From contig NZ_CP101527.1 of the NCBI RefSeq assembly GCF_026427595.1, positions 1,621,001 through 1,685,000 of the forward strand: a stretch of 64,000 nucleotides of DNA, read 5' to 3'. Shown in pieces: positions 46,228 to 55,992 of the stretch (the stretch's first letter is position 1; each line of letters begins with the position of its first letter). This DNA comes from Alkalimarinus sediminis (GTDB lineage: Bacteria; Pseudomonadota; Gammaproteobacteria; Pseudomonadales; Oleiphilaceae). The notes under the pieces are model-generated. The model saw nothing but the letters and a program-made list of their open reading frames with translations. It ran no database searches and was not told where the DNA came from. Both the position numbers and the translations under genes were made by a program.

Positions 46228-46761
46228 TTACTCAAATGAACTAGCCACCATACGGTCGCGAGTCCCATAGTAGTTTATTAACGCCTGAGTGAACTCTTGG
46301 CCATTGTTAGGAAGCCCAGTTTCAAGATACTTAACGGCTTGAGTTCGCACATTCTCCCTAAATAGATCTGCAGTCGGCGAAACTTCGCCGCCTAAATTAT
46401 CAGCACTAATATTAAACTTAACCCCAGCAGCCACTGAAAAAATCCACTCTATCGCCTGAGGTTTAACTTCAACCACTTCAAATGCTTGCTGCTGCTCTAC
46501 CGTACGACCATCTGGCTCATACCAATAACCAAAGTCTACTTGCTTACGCCTCTCCTTGCCTGCAATACACCAATGACTAATTTCATGTAACGCACTACTA
46601 AAATACCCATGGGCAAATATAACCTGATTGTGGGGGTTCTTGCAGTCGGAAGGGAGGTAAATAGGCTCATCCCCTCCCCTGACTAGAATAGTATTTTCAG
46701 ACTCTTTAAAGCAGTGATTAAACAATTCTATAAGGTCGTTAACGTCAGGGGGTACAGCCAT
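46228..46761 (-). CDS. epmC: Elongation factor P hydroxylase EpmC
   Basis: 177 residues. The metal-binding motif H59-E-I-S-H63-W (ALHEISHWCIAGKERR) and PIYLPSDCKNPHNQVIFAHGYF, VDFGYWYEPDGRTVEQQQAFE are diagnostic of EpmC (YfcM). It hydroxylates the beta-lysyl-modified lysine of EF-P. The EpmA/EpmB and EF-P genes are not in the window. It stands alone, divergent from dsbD across a 369-base gap. Confidence 0.95.
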   Translation of the reverse strand: MAVPPDVNDLIELFNHCFKESENTILVRGGDEPIYLPSDCKNPHNQVIFAHGYFSSALHEISHWCIAGKERRKQVDFGYWYEPDGRTVEQQQAFEVVEVKPQAIEWIFSVAAGVKFNISADNLGGEVSPTADLFRENVRTQAVKYLETGLPNNGQEFTQALINYYGTRDRMVASSFE

Positions 46762-47130
46762 TATTACTTTTAATCTCTTAAACTGGTAGGGTCTGTTTGT
46801 CGCATAAACGCTTATAACCGTTAAGGGTTACAATCGTATTCAAGCATCGCTAGTTAGCGAGTGTACCGAACATTCCGGTTCGACATTAATAATTATTAAC
46901 CATTATAACTTGATAATACTTCGTTGAAACGGTAAAAACCCACCACTATCAAACCCGATTAATAATTGCTGTAAAAGTGAACAGTCTCTCGTTATTTATA
47001 TAATTCATACCGAGAAGCGCACGTTTATTAACCGAGGTCACTTACAGCAGTGAACTTTGGCATTATATTGACGTCTTATATCGAACTTACACGTCAAACT
47101 ACTGGTTCATCGTCGAGCGGTTTACTATTT
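46762..47130. other. Divergent intergenic region with two small inverted repeats
   Basis: 369 bases between epmC (leftward) and dsbD (rightward). It contains TCGCTAGTTAGCGA at 46847-46860 and CGAAC-ATTCCG-GTTCG at about 46867-46882 side by side. Each could be a small hairpin or an operator. There is no gene here; codons before 47131 in the dsbD frame form an unlikely leader. Confidence 0.45.
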
Positions 47131-48978
47131 ATGTATAGATTTATTCCCTTTCTAGCAGCCATTTTACTGTTTTCTTCAGCAACTTCATACGCTTCTTTCG
47201 GTAGTGGTGGCTCTGGTTTTGGTAAAAGCTTATTTGCCGACTCTGAATTTCTACCTGTTGATACTGCTTTTAAATTCAGTTCTCGAGTTGAAGGAAACCA
47301 TATCGTACTGGTATGGGACATAGAAGATGGCTACTACCTATATAAAGAGCGCCTAAAGTTTGAAATTGACAACACTCTAGGCAGCCTCGGGACCCCTGTT
47401 TTTTCGAAATCAGGCAAACAAAAAGATGACCCCAACTTTGGTGTAGTAAACGTCTTTTATAATGATGTTGTCATTAAGATACCCGTTACCCTAAATAATG
47501 CACAAGAAGCGCCTATTGAAGTCACTTACCAAGGCTGTGCAGATGCGGGTCTTTGCTACCCTCCACAATCTAAGAGTGCACTATTTGTCAGCAATACAGA
47601 CTCAGCATTATTAGCACCTACACCTCAGCAAGAAGCGCCTGTAGATTATGATAGCGCAAGCGGCATTTTTAGTTTCATCCAATCTGCTAGTTTACCTGCC
47701 ATTATTGGGATTTTCTTTCTGTTAGGCATGGGGTTAACATTTACACCCTGCGTATTCCCAATGATACCGATTATATCAAGCATTATTGCTGGTCAAAAAA
47801 ACCCTACACTATGGCGCTCTTTCAGCCTTTCACTAGCTTACGTACTGGGAATGTCTCTCACCTATGCCACTGCTGGCGTTATCACAGGCATGCTTGGGGC
47901 GAGTGCGAACATACAAGCTTACCTTCAGGCTCCCGCAGTGCTTATTACCTTTTCTATTGTCTTTGTTCTGCTCGCCCTCTCTATGTTCGGCTTTTACGAG
48001 CTTCAACTTCCAGAAGGTATTAGAAACCGGTTAAATAACACCAGCCAGAACATTAAAGGCGGACAAACGGTTGGCGTATTTTTTATAGGGGCTTTATCAG
48101 CGCTAATCGTCTCACCATGCGTATCAGCCCCACTTGCCGGAGCCCTACTCTATATAAGTACAACCGCAGATGCGAGCCTGGGTGGCCTCTCACTATTTGC
48201 CTTGGGGCTCGGTATGGGTGTACCACTGATGGCTGTTGGCATTGGGGGCGGTAAGTTTCTACCTAAAGCCGGACACTGGATGGAAATCGTAAAAGCGGCC
48301 TTTGGCATTATGCTAATTGGTGTCGCTATTTGGCTATTAGAAAGACTGTTGCCTTCAGCCGTCACGCTGTTACTTTGGTCGCTATTACTAGGCTTAACAG
48401 GCGCTCAAATGGGCGCATTTGAGCCAGCAAAAGTCGGCTGGCAACGTCTCTCAAAGGGCTTAGGTTTATTCTTGGTCTTGTATGCCTCCACTCTATTTAT
48501 TGGTGCAATAACAGGTGCGAGCAACCCTTTAACGCCGTTGGAAAACATTACATTAGGCGGCAACACCAACACCTCAAACTCAGTAAGCCATATAGAGACA
48601 CCTTTTAATACGATTTATAGCATCGACCAACTAAGCGCCCAAAAGAGTCAATCGGAGGCTCTAAATAAACCCTTATTGCTAGACTTCTACGCTGATTGGT
48701 GTATCAGCTGCAAGGTGATGGAACGAGAAGTGTTCGCAAAGCCTGAGCCCGCAATGCTAATGTCCAACTTTACATTAGTTCAGGCTGACGTTACCAAGAA
48801 TGACAGCGGCAACCAAGCACTGCTAGAGGAGTACAACTTATTTGGCCCTCCATCAATATTATTCTTTGATGTAAACGGCAACGAGCTCAAGGAGTTTCGA
48901 GTTATGGGAGAGTTAAACGAAGAGCAGTTTACCCGACACATTAATAACGTACTTAAAAAGTTAGCATCAGCAAGTTAA
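47131..48978 (+). CDS. dsbD: Thiol:disulfide interchange protein DsbD
   Basis: 615 residues from the ATG at 47131, which begins a normal signal peptide (MYRFIPFLAAILLFSSATSYA). An N-terminal periplasmic domain carries CADAGLCYPP (two redox cysteines). Eight membrane spans follow, with MGLTFTPCVFPMIPIISSII and ALIVSPCVSAPLAGALL holding the transmembrane cysteine pair. The C-terminal thioredoxin-like domain has FYADWCISCKVMER. DsbD passes electrons from cytosolic thioredoxin to periplasmic proteins, including cytochrome c maturation. This fits the c-type subunits of the cbb3 oxidase encoded downstream. Confidence 0.95.
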   Translation: MYRFIPFLAAILLFSSATSYASFGSGGSGFGKSLFADSEFLPVDTAFKFSSRVEGNHIVLVWDIEDGYYLYKERLKFEIDNTLGSLGTPVFSKSGKQKDDPNFGVVNVFYNDVVIKIPVTLNNAQEAPIEVTYQGCADAGLCYPPQSKSALFVSNTDSALLAPTPQQEAPVDYDSASGIFSFIQSASLPAIIGIFFLLGMGLTFTPCVFPMIPIISSIIAGQKNPTLWRSFSLSLAYVLGMSLTYATAGVITGMLGASANIQAYLQAPAVLITFSIVFVLLALSMFGFYELQLPEGIRNRLNNTSQNIKGGQTVGVFFIGALSALIVSPCVSAPLAGALLYISTTADASLGGLSLFALGLGMGVPLMAVGIGGGKFLPKAGHWMEIVKAAFGIMLIGVAIWLLERLLPSAVTLLLWSLLLGLTGAQMGAFEPAKVGWQRLSKGLGLFLVLYASTLFIGAITGASNPLTPLENITLGGNTNTSNSVSHIETPFNTIYSIDQLSAQKSQSEALNKPLLLDFYADWCISCKVMEREVFAKPEPAMLMSNFTLVQADVTKNDSGNQALLEEYNLFGPPSILFFDVNGNELKEFRVMGELNEEQFTRHINNVLKKLASAS

Positions 48979-49029
48979 CGATACACTAGACATAATGATT
49001 AACTATGAGTGCTCGAAAGCAATTCACCG

Positions 49030-49266
49030 CTAACCTTTTTTTATCAGGTAATAGAAATTAGCGTCTTTTTCGCACTGCTCAACAAGCTCATGCCCTAAAA
49101 ACCCACAGAATTTCGGAATATCTCGCTTGGTCGATGGATCTGTTGCAACGACCTCTAACAATTCGCCCGCCGATAGCTCATCAATTTTTGTATGTAGCAT
49201 CATTACAGGCTCTGGGCAGTATAACCCCTTAGTATCAAGTTTATGACTGACTTCCGGCTTACTCAT
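49030..49266 (-). CDS. tusA: Sulfur-carrier protein TusA
   Basis: 78 residues. [18 protein letters not shown] contains the sulfur-accepting cysteine C17 in the CPEP motif, then [23 protein letters not shown], the standard TusA pattern. It relays sulfur from cysteine desulfurase to tRNA 2-thiouridylation and related uses. It converges with dsbD (51 bases between stops). Confidence 0.93.
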   Translation of the reverse strand: MSKPEVSHKLDTKGLYCPEPVMMLHTKIDELSAGELLEVVATDPSTKRDIPKFCGFLGHELVEQCEKDANFYYLIKKG

Positions 49267-49457
49267 AACACGTTTACCCTGAATCTATTAAACAGCGAAA
49301 AGGAAGCATTTACTTTTAAATAAATTTCCTTTTAATTCTTAATCACTTAGTACTATTATATTTTCATACTAGTATAAATACTATGAGGCCTTGATAGACA
49401 GGCAATATTAGTTTCATCCTAACAAATAGTTAGCATTCAATATATGGAAATTAGTTT

Positions 49458-49742
49458 ATGATTAGAGTAATTATTGAGCGCCACATTGCTGAAACACTCG
49501 AAACCACTTATGAACAGGCAGCAAAAAACACGTTGCAAGAGGCGGTTTCAGCTGATGGTTTTATCTCTGGTGAATCTTTGAGAAATGCCAACGACCCAAA
49601 CCACCGACTCATTCTCTCAAACTGGAGAAGCGTCCAAGATTGGCATCGCTGGTTCGCATCTGAAGAGCGTAAAGAGATGATGAACGTACTTAACCCTATG
49701 CTTGAAACTGAAGAGAAGATCACCATCTTAGAGCAGGCATAA
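49458..49742 (+). CDS. Antibiotic biosynthesis monooxygenase (ABM)-like small protein
   Basis: 94 residues of the dimeric ferredoxin-like ABM fold. IRVIIERHIAETLETTYEQAAK opens it, then VSADGFISGESLRNANDPNHRLILSNWRSVQDWHRWFAS and MMNVLNPMLETEEKITILE. Despite the family name, bacterial members range from haem-degrading enzymes to unknown ones, and no haem-ligand motif is clear. AAACGC-type symmetrical sequence follows the stop. Confidence 0.85.
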   Translation: MIRVIIERHIAETLETTYEQAAKNTLQEAVSADGFISGESLRNANDPNHRLILSNWRSVQDWHRWFASEERKEMMNVLNPMLETEEKITILEQA

Positions 49743-49743
49743 A

Positions 49744-49758
49744 AGGCGTTTAACGCCT
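49744..49758 (+). terminator. Small hairpin after the ABM-like gene
   Basis: AGGCGTTTAACGCCT makes a short symmetrical stem between the convergent ABM-like gene and rlmM. The following sequence (GTATATATTATG) is only partly T-rich, so termination is uncertain. Confidence 0.4.
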
Positions 49759-49771
49759 GTATATATTATGA

Positions 49772-50839
49772 CTATATCACCTGTATAAAGCAGGTGATTT
49801 CCTCTCGATCATGGTATAACTGTTTTGCTTGAATACGACAACTTAAACCATTTTCTGCCAACGCAGACTCAATTAACTGCAAACACTCCTGCACTTCTTG
49901 ATATCGCTTTTTCATTGGTAACTTCAGATTAAAAACGGTTTTGGTGCAGTAACCGCCTACCAACCAATCGATAATCATAGAGCTTACTCTTTTCGGCTTA
50001 TCTACAATATCACACACCATCCAATCAACTTTTTTAGGCGGTTTATAGACAAAACCATCCTCAAGTACATGTGTTACATGACCACTTTTCATGAGCTCCT
50101 CATCCATAGGACCATGATCCACCGAAAACACATCCATCCCCTGATTAACAAGCTGCCAAGTCCAACCGCCCGGACATGCACCCAGATCAACCGCCTTTTG
50201 ATGCCCTCCTAGCAATTCATACCACTCATCTTTGTCAAAAAATGTACGCCACGCTTCCTCGAGCTTCAAAGTAGAACGACTTGGAGCCCCTTTTGGAAAC
50301 TTAAGACGTGGTATGCCAAGGTGATCAGAACTGCTATTCTGGCTATCTAGTTCGCCGATATAGACTTTATCGAAGTCAGAAAAAAACAAACACAGCACAT
50401 TTAGAGAGGCATCTTGCTTGGCGGTTAGCAAGCCATTCTGTCGCAATGCCTTAGAGATGGGAGCAGTAAATTTACGCGTAAATGTTTTTAAGTTAGCAGT
50501 GCCTTCGCTATCGGGAGAGTCAACAGAAACCCTGCCACAGACTTGCCTGTTTTCAGATAACAACAAATCTATAATAGGTTGAACTCGATCTTCTCGAGAC
50601 ACCTCTTCTAAAGGTTCACTAACACGAGCCCACTGACGGGTAAAAATTAGCGAACTCAACTGCACTTTATTGAACACTTTATGTGCATCTTTAGCATTAG
50701 ATAGCACAAACTCTACAAATCCTTGTCCCTTACTGGTTTTACAGTAACCAAAAACCCCAACCAAAGAGGCTTTCTCCTGAATCTCTTGAGAGCATTCACC
50801 TTCAAAGCCAGCTCGGCAATACAATAAAATAATTTTCAT
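49772..50839 (-). CDS. rlmM: 23S rRNA 2'-O-ribose methyltransferase RlmM
   Basis: 355 residues from the ATG at 50839 (MKIILLYCRAGFEGECSQEI is the usual RlmM start). A frame extending to 50980 adds 47 residues with no family resemblance. The N-terminal THUMP-like part includes FVEFVLSNAKDAHKVFNKV, and the Rossmann core has DLGACPGGWTWQLVNQGMDV and VDWMVCDIVDKPKRV. RlmM methylates C2498 of 23S rRNA. The active-site KDKE set was not checked in full by eye. Confidence 0.94.
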   Translation of the reverse strand: MKIILLYCRAGFEGECSQEIQEKASLVGVFGYCKTSKGQGFVEFVLSNAKDAHKVFNKVQLSSLIFTRQWARVSEPLEEVSREDRVQPIIDLLLSENRQVCGRVSVDSPDSEGTANLKTFTRKFTAPISKALRQNGLLTAKQDASLNVLCLFFSDFDKVYIGELDSQNSSSDHLGIPRLKFPKGAPSRSTLKLEEAWRTFFDKDEWYELLGGHQKAVDLGACPGGWTWQLVNQGMDVFSVDHGPMDEELMKSGHVTHVLEDGFVYKPPKKVDWMVCDIVDKPKRVSSMIIDWLVGGYCTKTVFNLKLPMKKRYQEVQECLQLIESALAENGLSCRIQAKQLYHDREEITCFIQVI

Positions 50840-51076
50840 GGTTACCAGTGTAGGTGGAATATTGATGTGTTTTATATCATGACTGACAACGCAGACGTTC
50901 GCGCAAATCATGCCATAGATCAAATAGTGATTAAACTTAATGGATGCGCCATTATGAAGAAAAACCTTCGCAATTAACACTCATTAAAATTTTGCACCTT
51001 CAACTCCATTTGTCTAACCTTCAAACACAACCTATTCTTAGATTTAAACCCCTACACAACCACTTCTGGATATTCA

Positions 51077-52642
51077 GTGCGCAAGAACTTACCTGTTGTT
51101 AACCAAGAACACTATATTGAAAGTTCAACAATATTGGTGACAAAGACCGATATTAAGGGTGACATAAATTTCTGCAACGACGCGTTTGCTTCGGTCTCTG
51201 GCTATACACGGGAAGAATTGCTTGGCACACCTCACAGTATTATTCGCCACCCCAGTGTCCCTACAGCTATTTATGAAGAACTTTGGAATAGCCTCAAACA
51301 TGGCAAATCTTGGATGGGCGTAATAAAAAACCGATGCAAAAGTGGTGAATTCTATTGGACAGACACCTATATAGAACCAATAACCGACAACGACCGCATC
51401 GTTGGGTTTGAGGCAATCAGCTCACCTGCGTCTGACCAACAGAAACTGCGAGCTGAAATAATCTACGAGAGGCTTAATGCTAAATGTAAAAGTCCCACGC
51501 CTAAATACTACAAGCTGCCACCGGTCGTTACTGGTCTTGCATCTTATATTTTACTTGCATCAACAACGGGGTTATTAATACATACAAGCCCCCTTAGCTG
51601 GGCGCTTCCCATTATTGGGGTCTCTACCTTAATTATTGGCATCTTTTTCAGCCTACATCTATCTAAAGAGTCTAAGTTTATTAGAGATATCTCAGACAGC
51701 ATAGACTCTAGCAAGCTGACGCAATACTTTTATACAGGGAAGGTTTCCAACACTTCCAAAATACATACAGCATTTAAAGTTTTAGAACGTCAACGCAGTG
51801 TTTTGAACATAAGACTTAAATTGGCTATCGCAGACTTAGCAAAGCATGCAGAGCGCTCTCAATCTACTGCGAATAAAGCATCTTTAGATAGCAACCTGCT
51901 CTACACGCGATTAAGCACGACTGTAGAGCAGTACAAAAATCATATCGAACAAAGCGCTAACTCAACCCATTCCAGTGACGGTGATTCGACGGAGGGCCCC
52001 GAACTCCCAGATATTTTACGCGAGAGCGCTAACTCCAGCACTGCAACTCTAAGGTTGGTTGAACTACTAGACATTAACTCAACCAAGGCGACAGTGCTAT
52101 CAGATAAACTAATCGAAGATTGCACCCAAATAGCCACGTTTCTGGTAGAGATAAAAGGGATAGCAGAACAAACAAACCTATTGGCGCTGAACGCATCTAT
52201 AGAAGCAGCAAGAGCGGGTGACGCTGGGCGAGGATTTGCCGTTGTCGCTGATGAGGTACGTACACTGGCCACAAAAACTCAACACTCTACCGAAGCAATT
52301 GAAGGATTACTCGAAGCTCTAAACGATGACACTAGCAACACTAAATCACTTTTAAGCGAAGCTAGAGAGCATGTCACTCAAACCCTGGTAGAACTCAATA
52401 CCTTAAACAAATCCATCGAAGAGCTGAGTGCGGTGGCACAGAAAGGTAGCACTGACCTTCTTAATAATCATGAGGAGTTGAAGCACCAGCAGCAACTAAC
52501 TGCAGAACTGATAGACTGCTTATCCCCGATCCATTTAAACGCTGAAGTGGTTAATACGAGAATAGAGCAAACAATAGAATCAATAACAGAGTTGAATAAT
52601 CACCTATCGAGCTACTGTGAGCCGGTTGATCATCATCAATGA
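51077..52642 (+). CDS. Aer-like PAS-containing chemoreceptor (MCP)
   Basis: 521 residues from a GTG. A PAS domain (about 15-120: [51 protein letters not shown]) precedes two close membrane spans ([24 protein letters not shown] region), then a long helical part ending in the MCP signalling tip ([38 protein letters not shown]). There is no periplasmic ligand domain, so it senses inside the cell, like E. coli Aer, where PAS-bound FAD reports redox or oxygen. Directly upstream of fnr by 32 bases, suggesting one operon for oxygen response. Confidence 0.93.
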   Translation: MRKNLPVVNQEHYIESSTILVTKTDIKGDINFCNDAFASVSGYTREELLGTPHSIIRHPSVPTAIYEELWNSLKHGKSWMGVIKNRCKSGEFYWTDTYIEPITDNDRIVGFEAISSPASDQQKLRAEIIYERLNAKCKSPTPKYYKLPPVVTGLASYILLASTTGLLIHTSPLSWALPIIGVSTLIIGIFFSLHLSKESKFIRDISDSIDSSKLTQYFYTGKVSNTSKIHTAFKVLERQRSVLNIRLKLAIADLAKHAERSQSTANKASLDSNLLYTRLSTTVEQYKNHIEQSANSTHSSDGDSTEGPELPDILRESANSSTATLRLVELLDINSTKATVLSDKLIEDCTQIATFLVEIKGIAEQTNLLALNASIEAARAGDAGRGFAVVADEVRTLATKTQHSTEAIEGLLEALNDDTSNTKSLLSEAREHVTQTLVELNTLNKSIEELSAVAQKGSTDLLNNHEELKHQQQLTAELIDCLSPIHLNAEVVNTRIEQTIESITELNNHLSSYCEPVDHHQ

Positions 52643-52674
52643 TAGTTATTGGGCTCTAGCGTTTAATTGACCTC

Positions 52675-53412
52675 ATGAATAAAATCTCACTCACTTATCC
52701 GATAGAAAACAGCCATCATGTTGCTTGCAGAGATTGCGCGCTTCACCCCGTTTGCGACCCTACACCAGTAGGTAATATAGCCCTCGATATATCAGAAACG
52801 CTTGTTTCCAAAAAAACACCTGTTAAGGCGGGAGAGGTAATCTACCAAGAAGGACAACCCTTTGAAGACCTATACGCCTTTACAACAGGCTCGGCAAAAG
52901 AAGTTTGGCACTACAACCAACCTGAGCAGCAGGTTATATCGTTTAAGATTATAGGTGAACTTGCTGGCCAAAATGCCATAGCAAACGGAATATATCCTTA
53001 TACATTGGTAGCGCTTGAAGATAGCAGCATCTGCACGATCCGTTACCAAGACCTGCTTAATAGCGCGAAGAGCTTGCCGCACTTGTTAACAAAGGTCATC
53101 CAGTTACTATCCGTTGATAGCCATCATGAGTCCGAAATTAGAAAAAGTTTTGCGATAGCTACTAACGCTGAAGCAAAAGTAAGGTCTTTTTTGTACAATA
53201 TATCGTCCCGCTATAAAAACAGGGGCCGAAATCATATTGATATTAAACTTAGTATGAGTAGAAGTGAAATCGCAAGTTACTTGGGTATTACCAAAGAGAC
53301 ATTAAGCCGATCACTCACCCTGCTACAGAACAAAGGCTTGGTAGAGAGTAGCGGTAAATTTATTCATATCTCGAATTTTGATTTGTTAAGCCGCCACGAA
53401 GAGAGCATTTAA
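52675..53412 (+). CDS. fnr: FNR/Anr-type oxygen-sensing transcriptional regulator
   Basis: 245 residues of the Crp/Fnr family. N-terminal cysteines C18, C21 and C27 (ACRDCALHPVC) and C120 (SSICTI) are at the spacing of the FNR 4Fe-4S ligands, so oxygen sensing should be intact. The cNMP-like beta-barrel spans about 40-150. The helix-turn-helix IASYLGITKETLSRSLTLLQ carries E, S and R of the recognition helix that read TTGAT. Boxes of that kind lie upstream of ccoN and hemN in this window. It follows the Aer-like receptor and precedes ccoN by 338 bases. Confidence 0.95.
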   Translation: MNKISLTYPIENSHHVACRDCALHPVCDPTPVGNIALDISETLVSKKTPVKAGEVIYQEGQPFEDLYAFTTGSAKEVWHYNQPEQQVISFKIIGELAGQNAIANGIYPYTLVALEDSSICTIRYQDLLNSAKSLPHLLTKVIQLLSVDSHHESEIRKSFAIATNAEAKVRSFLYNISSRYKNRGRNHIDIKLSMSRSEIASYLGITKETLSRSLTLLQNKGLVESSGKFIHISNFDLLSRHEESI

Positions 53413-53477
53413 CCCCCCTAACCATTTAAACAGCGCCCCTTAAATATACCCATATGTAGGTACAATGTTATTGTGTA

Positions 53478-53491
53478 TTGACTTATATCAA
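53478..53491. promoter_or_regulatory. FNR box (upstream copy) before ccoN
   Basis: TTGACTTATATCAA matches TTGAYNNNNATCAA. It lies 260 bases before the ccoN start, so it may act as a secondary or upstream site. Confidence 0.75.
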
Positions 53492-53540
53492 CGTCCCCCC
53501 ATCCTCCTTCCAAATAGACTCTCCCTAAGGAGCGTCTCTA

Positions 53541-53554
53541 TTGACATTTATCAA
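53541..53554. promoter_or_regulatory. FNR box (main copy) before ccoN
   Basis: TTGACATTTATCAA matches the FNR/Anr consensus. TACTAT at 53582-53587 downstream may be the -10 box; the distance is slightly longer than the textbook class II spacing. Activation of a cbb3 operon by Fnr/Anr is well known. Confidence 0.8.
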
Positions 53555-53750
53555 TAACAAAACGTATCCTTCGCGCGCTGCTACTATAGATTTATCGATT
53601 TTATGATCGATTTAACTATAAGGTGGCAAATCTAGTTGAATTAACTGGTCGGGAGCACGGTTAAGTTTTTTCAACGACAGAGAGATAGCTTACGTTATTT
53701 CTTGTAGTCCTCTTCACTTCTAGCTTGTGATAAAAATTGGATCCTGAATA

Positions 53751-55178
53751 ATGAGCACAGTAAACAATCAGACGACATACAACTACAAAGTGGTGCGCCA
53801 ATTCGCCATTATGACTGTCGTGTGGGGTATTGTTGGGATGGCCGCTGGCGTATTAATCGCTTCGCAACTTGTGTGGCCAGAACTCAACTTCGATACGGCC
53901 TGGCTAAGCTTTGGTCGTCTTCGCCCTCTTCACACTAACGCAGTTATTTTTGCTTTTGGTGGTTCTGCACTTTTTGCAACCTCCTTCTATGTTGTGCAGC
54001 GCACTTGCCAAGCACGACTTTTTTCCGACTCTTTAGCAGCATTCTGCTTCTGGGGTTGGCAAGTAGTTATCGTACTTGCGGCTATAACATTGCCAATGGG
54101 TTTCACTACTTCAAAAGAATATGCTGAACTAGAGTGGCCGATAGATATTCTAATCGCCATCGTTTGGGTAGCTTATGCGGTTGTGTTCTTCGGCACGATC
54201 ATGAAGCGTAAAGCAAAACATATTTACGTTGCCAACTGGTTCTTCGGTGCTTTCATTTTAACGGTTGCTGTACTACACATCGTCAACAACTTGGAAATCC
54301 CCGTTACCCTATGGAAATCTTACTCAATCTACCCTGGTACTATCGATGCGATGGTTCAGTGGTGGTATGGTCATAACGCTGTAGGCTTCTTCTTAACAGC
54401 TGGCTTCTTGGGTATTATGTACTACTTCGTACCTAAGCAAGCAGGTCGTCCAGTATACTCTTATAGACTATCTATCGTTCACTTCTGGGCACTGATCTCT
54501 ATCTACGTTTGGGCTGGTTCTCACCACTTGCACTACAGTGCACTTCCTGACTGGGCTCAGAGCGCAGGTATGGTTATGTCACTTATCCTACTAGCGCCTT
54601 CTTGGGGTGGTATGATTAACGGTATGATGACACTATCTGGTGCGTGGGATAAATTACGTACAGACCCTATTCTTAGATTCCTTGTTGTATCGCTTTCGTT
54701 CTATGGTATGTCAACATTTGAAGGTCCAATGATGGCAATCAAGACAGTAAATGCGCTCTCTCACAACACTGACTGGACTGTAGGCCACGTTCATTCGGGC
54801 GCATTAGGTTGGGTTGCGATGGTTTCTATCGGTGCGATGTACCACTTGATTCCAAAACTATACAACCTCAATGGCATGTACAGCACCTCATTGATCAACG
54901 TTCACTTCTGGTTAGCGACCATCGGTACTGTTCTATACATCGCAGCAATGTGGGTAAACGGTATCATGCAGGGTCTAATGTGGAGAGCAATCAACGATGA
55001 TGGCACTCTAACATACAGCTTTGTTGAGTCTTTGGAAGCAAGTCACGCCGGTTACCTAGTTCGTGCAATCGGTGGAGCAGTGTTCCTCGCAGGTATGCTG
55101 ATTATGGCTTACAACGTATGGATGACTGTGCGCATTAAAGAAGCACAGGCTCTTGATAACGTCCCACAGACAGCTTAA
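53751..55178 (+). CDS. ccoN: cbb3-type cytochrome c oxidase subunit I CcoN
   Basis: 475 residues with about twelve membrane helices. It is the catalytic subunit with low-spin haem b and the haem b3-CuB centre of the high-affinity oxidase. [20 protein letters not shown] (haem ligand region), [21 protein letters not shown] and [21 protein letters not shown] (CuB ligands) and [19 protein letters not shown] are present. It starts the ccoNOQP operon: ccoO follows after 11 bases with an AGGAGG ribosome site. Two FNR boxes upstream fit induction at low oxygen. Confidence 0.97.
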   Translation: MSTVNNQTTYNYKVVRQFAIMTVVWGIVGMAAGVLIASQLVWPELNFDTAWLSFGRLRPLHTNAVIFAFGGSALFATSFYVVQRTCQARLFSDSLAAFCFWGWQVVIVLAAITLPMGFTTSKEYAELEWPIDILIAIVWVAYAVVFFGTIMKRKAKHIYVANWFFGAFILTVAVLHIVNNLEIPVTLWKSYSIYPGTIDAMVQWWYGHNAVGFFLTAGFLGIMYYFVPKQAGRPVYSYRLSIVHFWALISIYVWAGSHHLHYSALPDWAQSAGMVMSLILLAPSWGGMINGMMTLSGAWDKLRTDPILRFLVVSLSFYGMSTFEGPMMAIKTVNALSHNTDWTVGHVHSGALGWVAMVSIGAMYHLIPKLYNLNGMYSTSLINVHFWLATIGTVLYIAAMWVNGIMQGLMWRAINDDGTLTYSFVESLEASHAGYLVRAIGGAVFLAGMLIMAYNVWMTVRIKEAQALDNVPQTA

Positions 55179-55189
55179 GGAGGTTTAGC

Positions 55190-55798
55190 ATGAATCATGA
55201 AGTTGTAGAAAAAAACCTCGGGCTAATGATTGCTCTGATTATTGTAGCGATCAGTTTTGGGGCGCTAGTTGAGATCGTTCCTCTGTTTTTCTCTAAGCAG
55301 GTTAACGAGCCCGTAGCAGGTCTTAAGCCTTTAAATGCCCTGCAGTTAGAAGGTCGTGATATTTATATCCGTGAAGGTTGTCATGTATGTCATACGCAGA
55401 TGATCAGACCATTCCGTGCAGAGACTGAGCGTTACGGTCACTACTCTGTAGCTGGAGAGCACGTTTATGAGCACCCTTTCCTTTGGGGTTCAAAACGTAC
55501 TGGTCCTGACCTAGCTCGCGTAGGCGGACGTTACAGCGACGACTGGCACAGAGCTCACTTATACAACCCACGAAACGTTGTACCTGAGTCGAAAATGCCA
55601 TCATACCCATGGTTATTTACCGCAAAGATTGACCACAAGATCACTCCAAAGCGTATGGAAGCCTTAAGAGCAGTTGGCGTACCATACACTGACGAAGATA
55701 TTGCGGGTGCATCTGAAGCAGTTAAAGGTAAAACCGAAATTGAAGCAATGGTGGCTTATCTTCAGCAGCTGGGTACAGTGCTTAAGAATAAGCGGTAA
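55190..55798 (+). CDS. ccoO: cbb3 oxidase subunit II CcoO (monohaem cytochrome c)
   Basis: 202 residues. An N-terminal membrane anchor ([24 protein letters not shown]) leads to the single haem c site CHVCH ([20 protein letters not shown]), and [16 protein letters not shown] gives the methionine ligand region. It carries electrons to CcoN on the periplasmic side. A clear AGGAGG precedes the ATG, and ccoQ follows 8 bases later. Confidence 0.97.
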   Translation: MNHEVVEKNLGLMIALIIVAISFGALVEIVPLFFSKQVNEPVAGLKPLNALQLEGRDIYIREGCHVCHTQMIRPFRAETERYGHYSVAGEHVYEHPFLWGSKRTGPDLARVGGRYSDDWHRAHLYNPRNVVPESKMPSYPWLFTAKIDHKITPKRMEALRAVGVPYTDEDIAGASEAVKGKTEIEAMVAYLQQLGTVLKNKR

Positions 55799-55806
55799 TA
55801 AACATC

Positions 55807-55992
55807 ATGGATATTAATACGTTACGTGGCATCTCTACAATTTTGGTAATGATTGCGTTCATCAGCATATGTCTTTGGGCTTACAGCTCTAAGCGTAAGA
55901 AGAACTTCGATGATGCAGCCAACCTGCCTTTTGAGGATGAAGAGATAGCCAAACGTACTTTGATCGATACGGAGAAAAGAGACCATGAGTAG
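55807..55992 (+). CDS. ccoQ: cbb3 oxidase small subunit CcoQ
   Basis: 61 residues with a single membrane helix (TILVMIAFISICLWAYS) and a charged tail (KRKKNFDDAANLPFEDEEI), the usual CcoQ (FixQ) shape. It stabilises the complex. Its stop overlaps the ccoP start by 8 bases. Confidence 0.93.
   Translation: MDINTLRGISTILVMIAFISICLWAYSSKRKKNFDDAANLPFEDEEIAKRTLIDTEKRDHE

Larger units (their letters stand above)
53413..53750. promoter_or_regulatory. ccoN promoter region with two FNR boxes
   Basis: 338 bases between fnr and ccoN containing the two boxes listed separately. Beyond them it has A+T-rich sequence and a TACTAT element at 53582-53587 that could be a -10 box for the second box. Confidence 0.7.
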
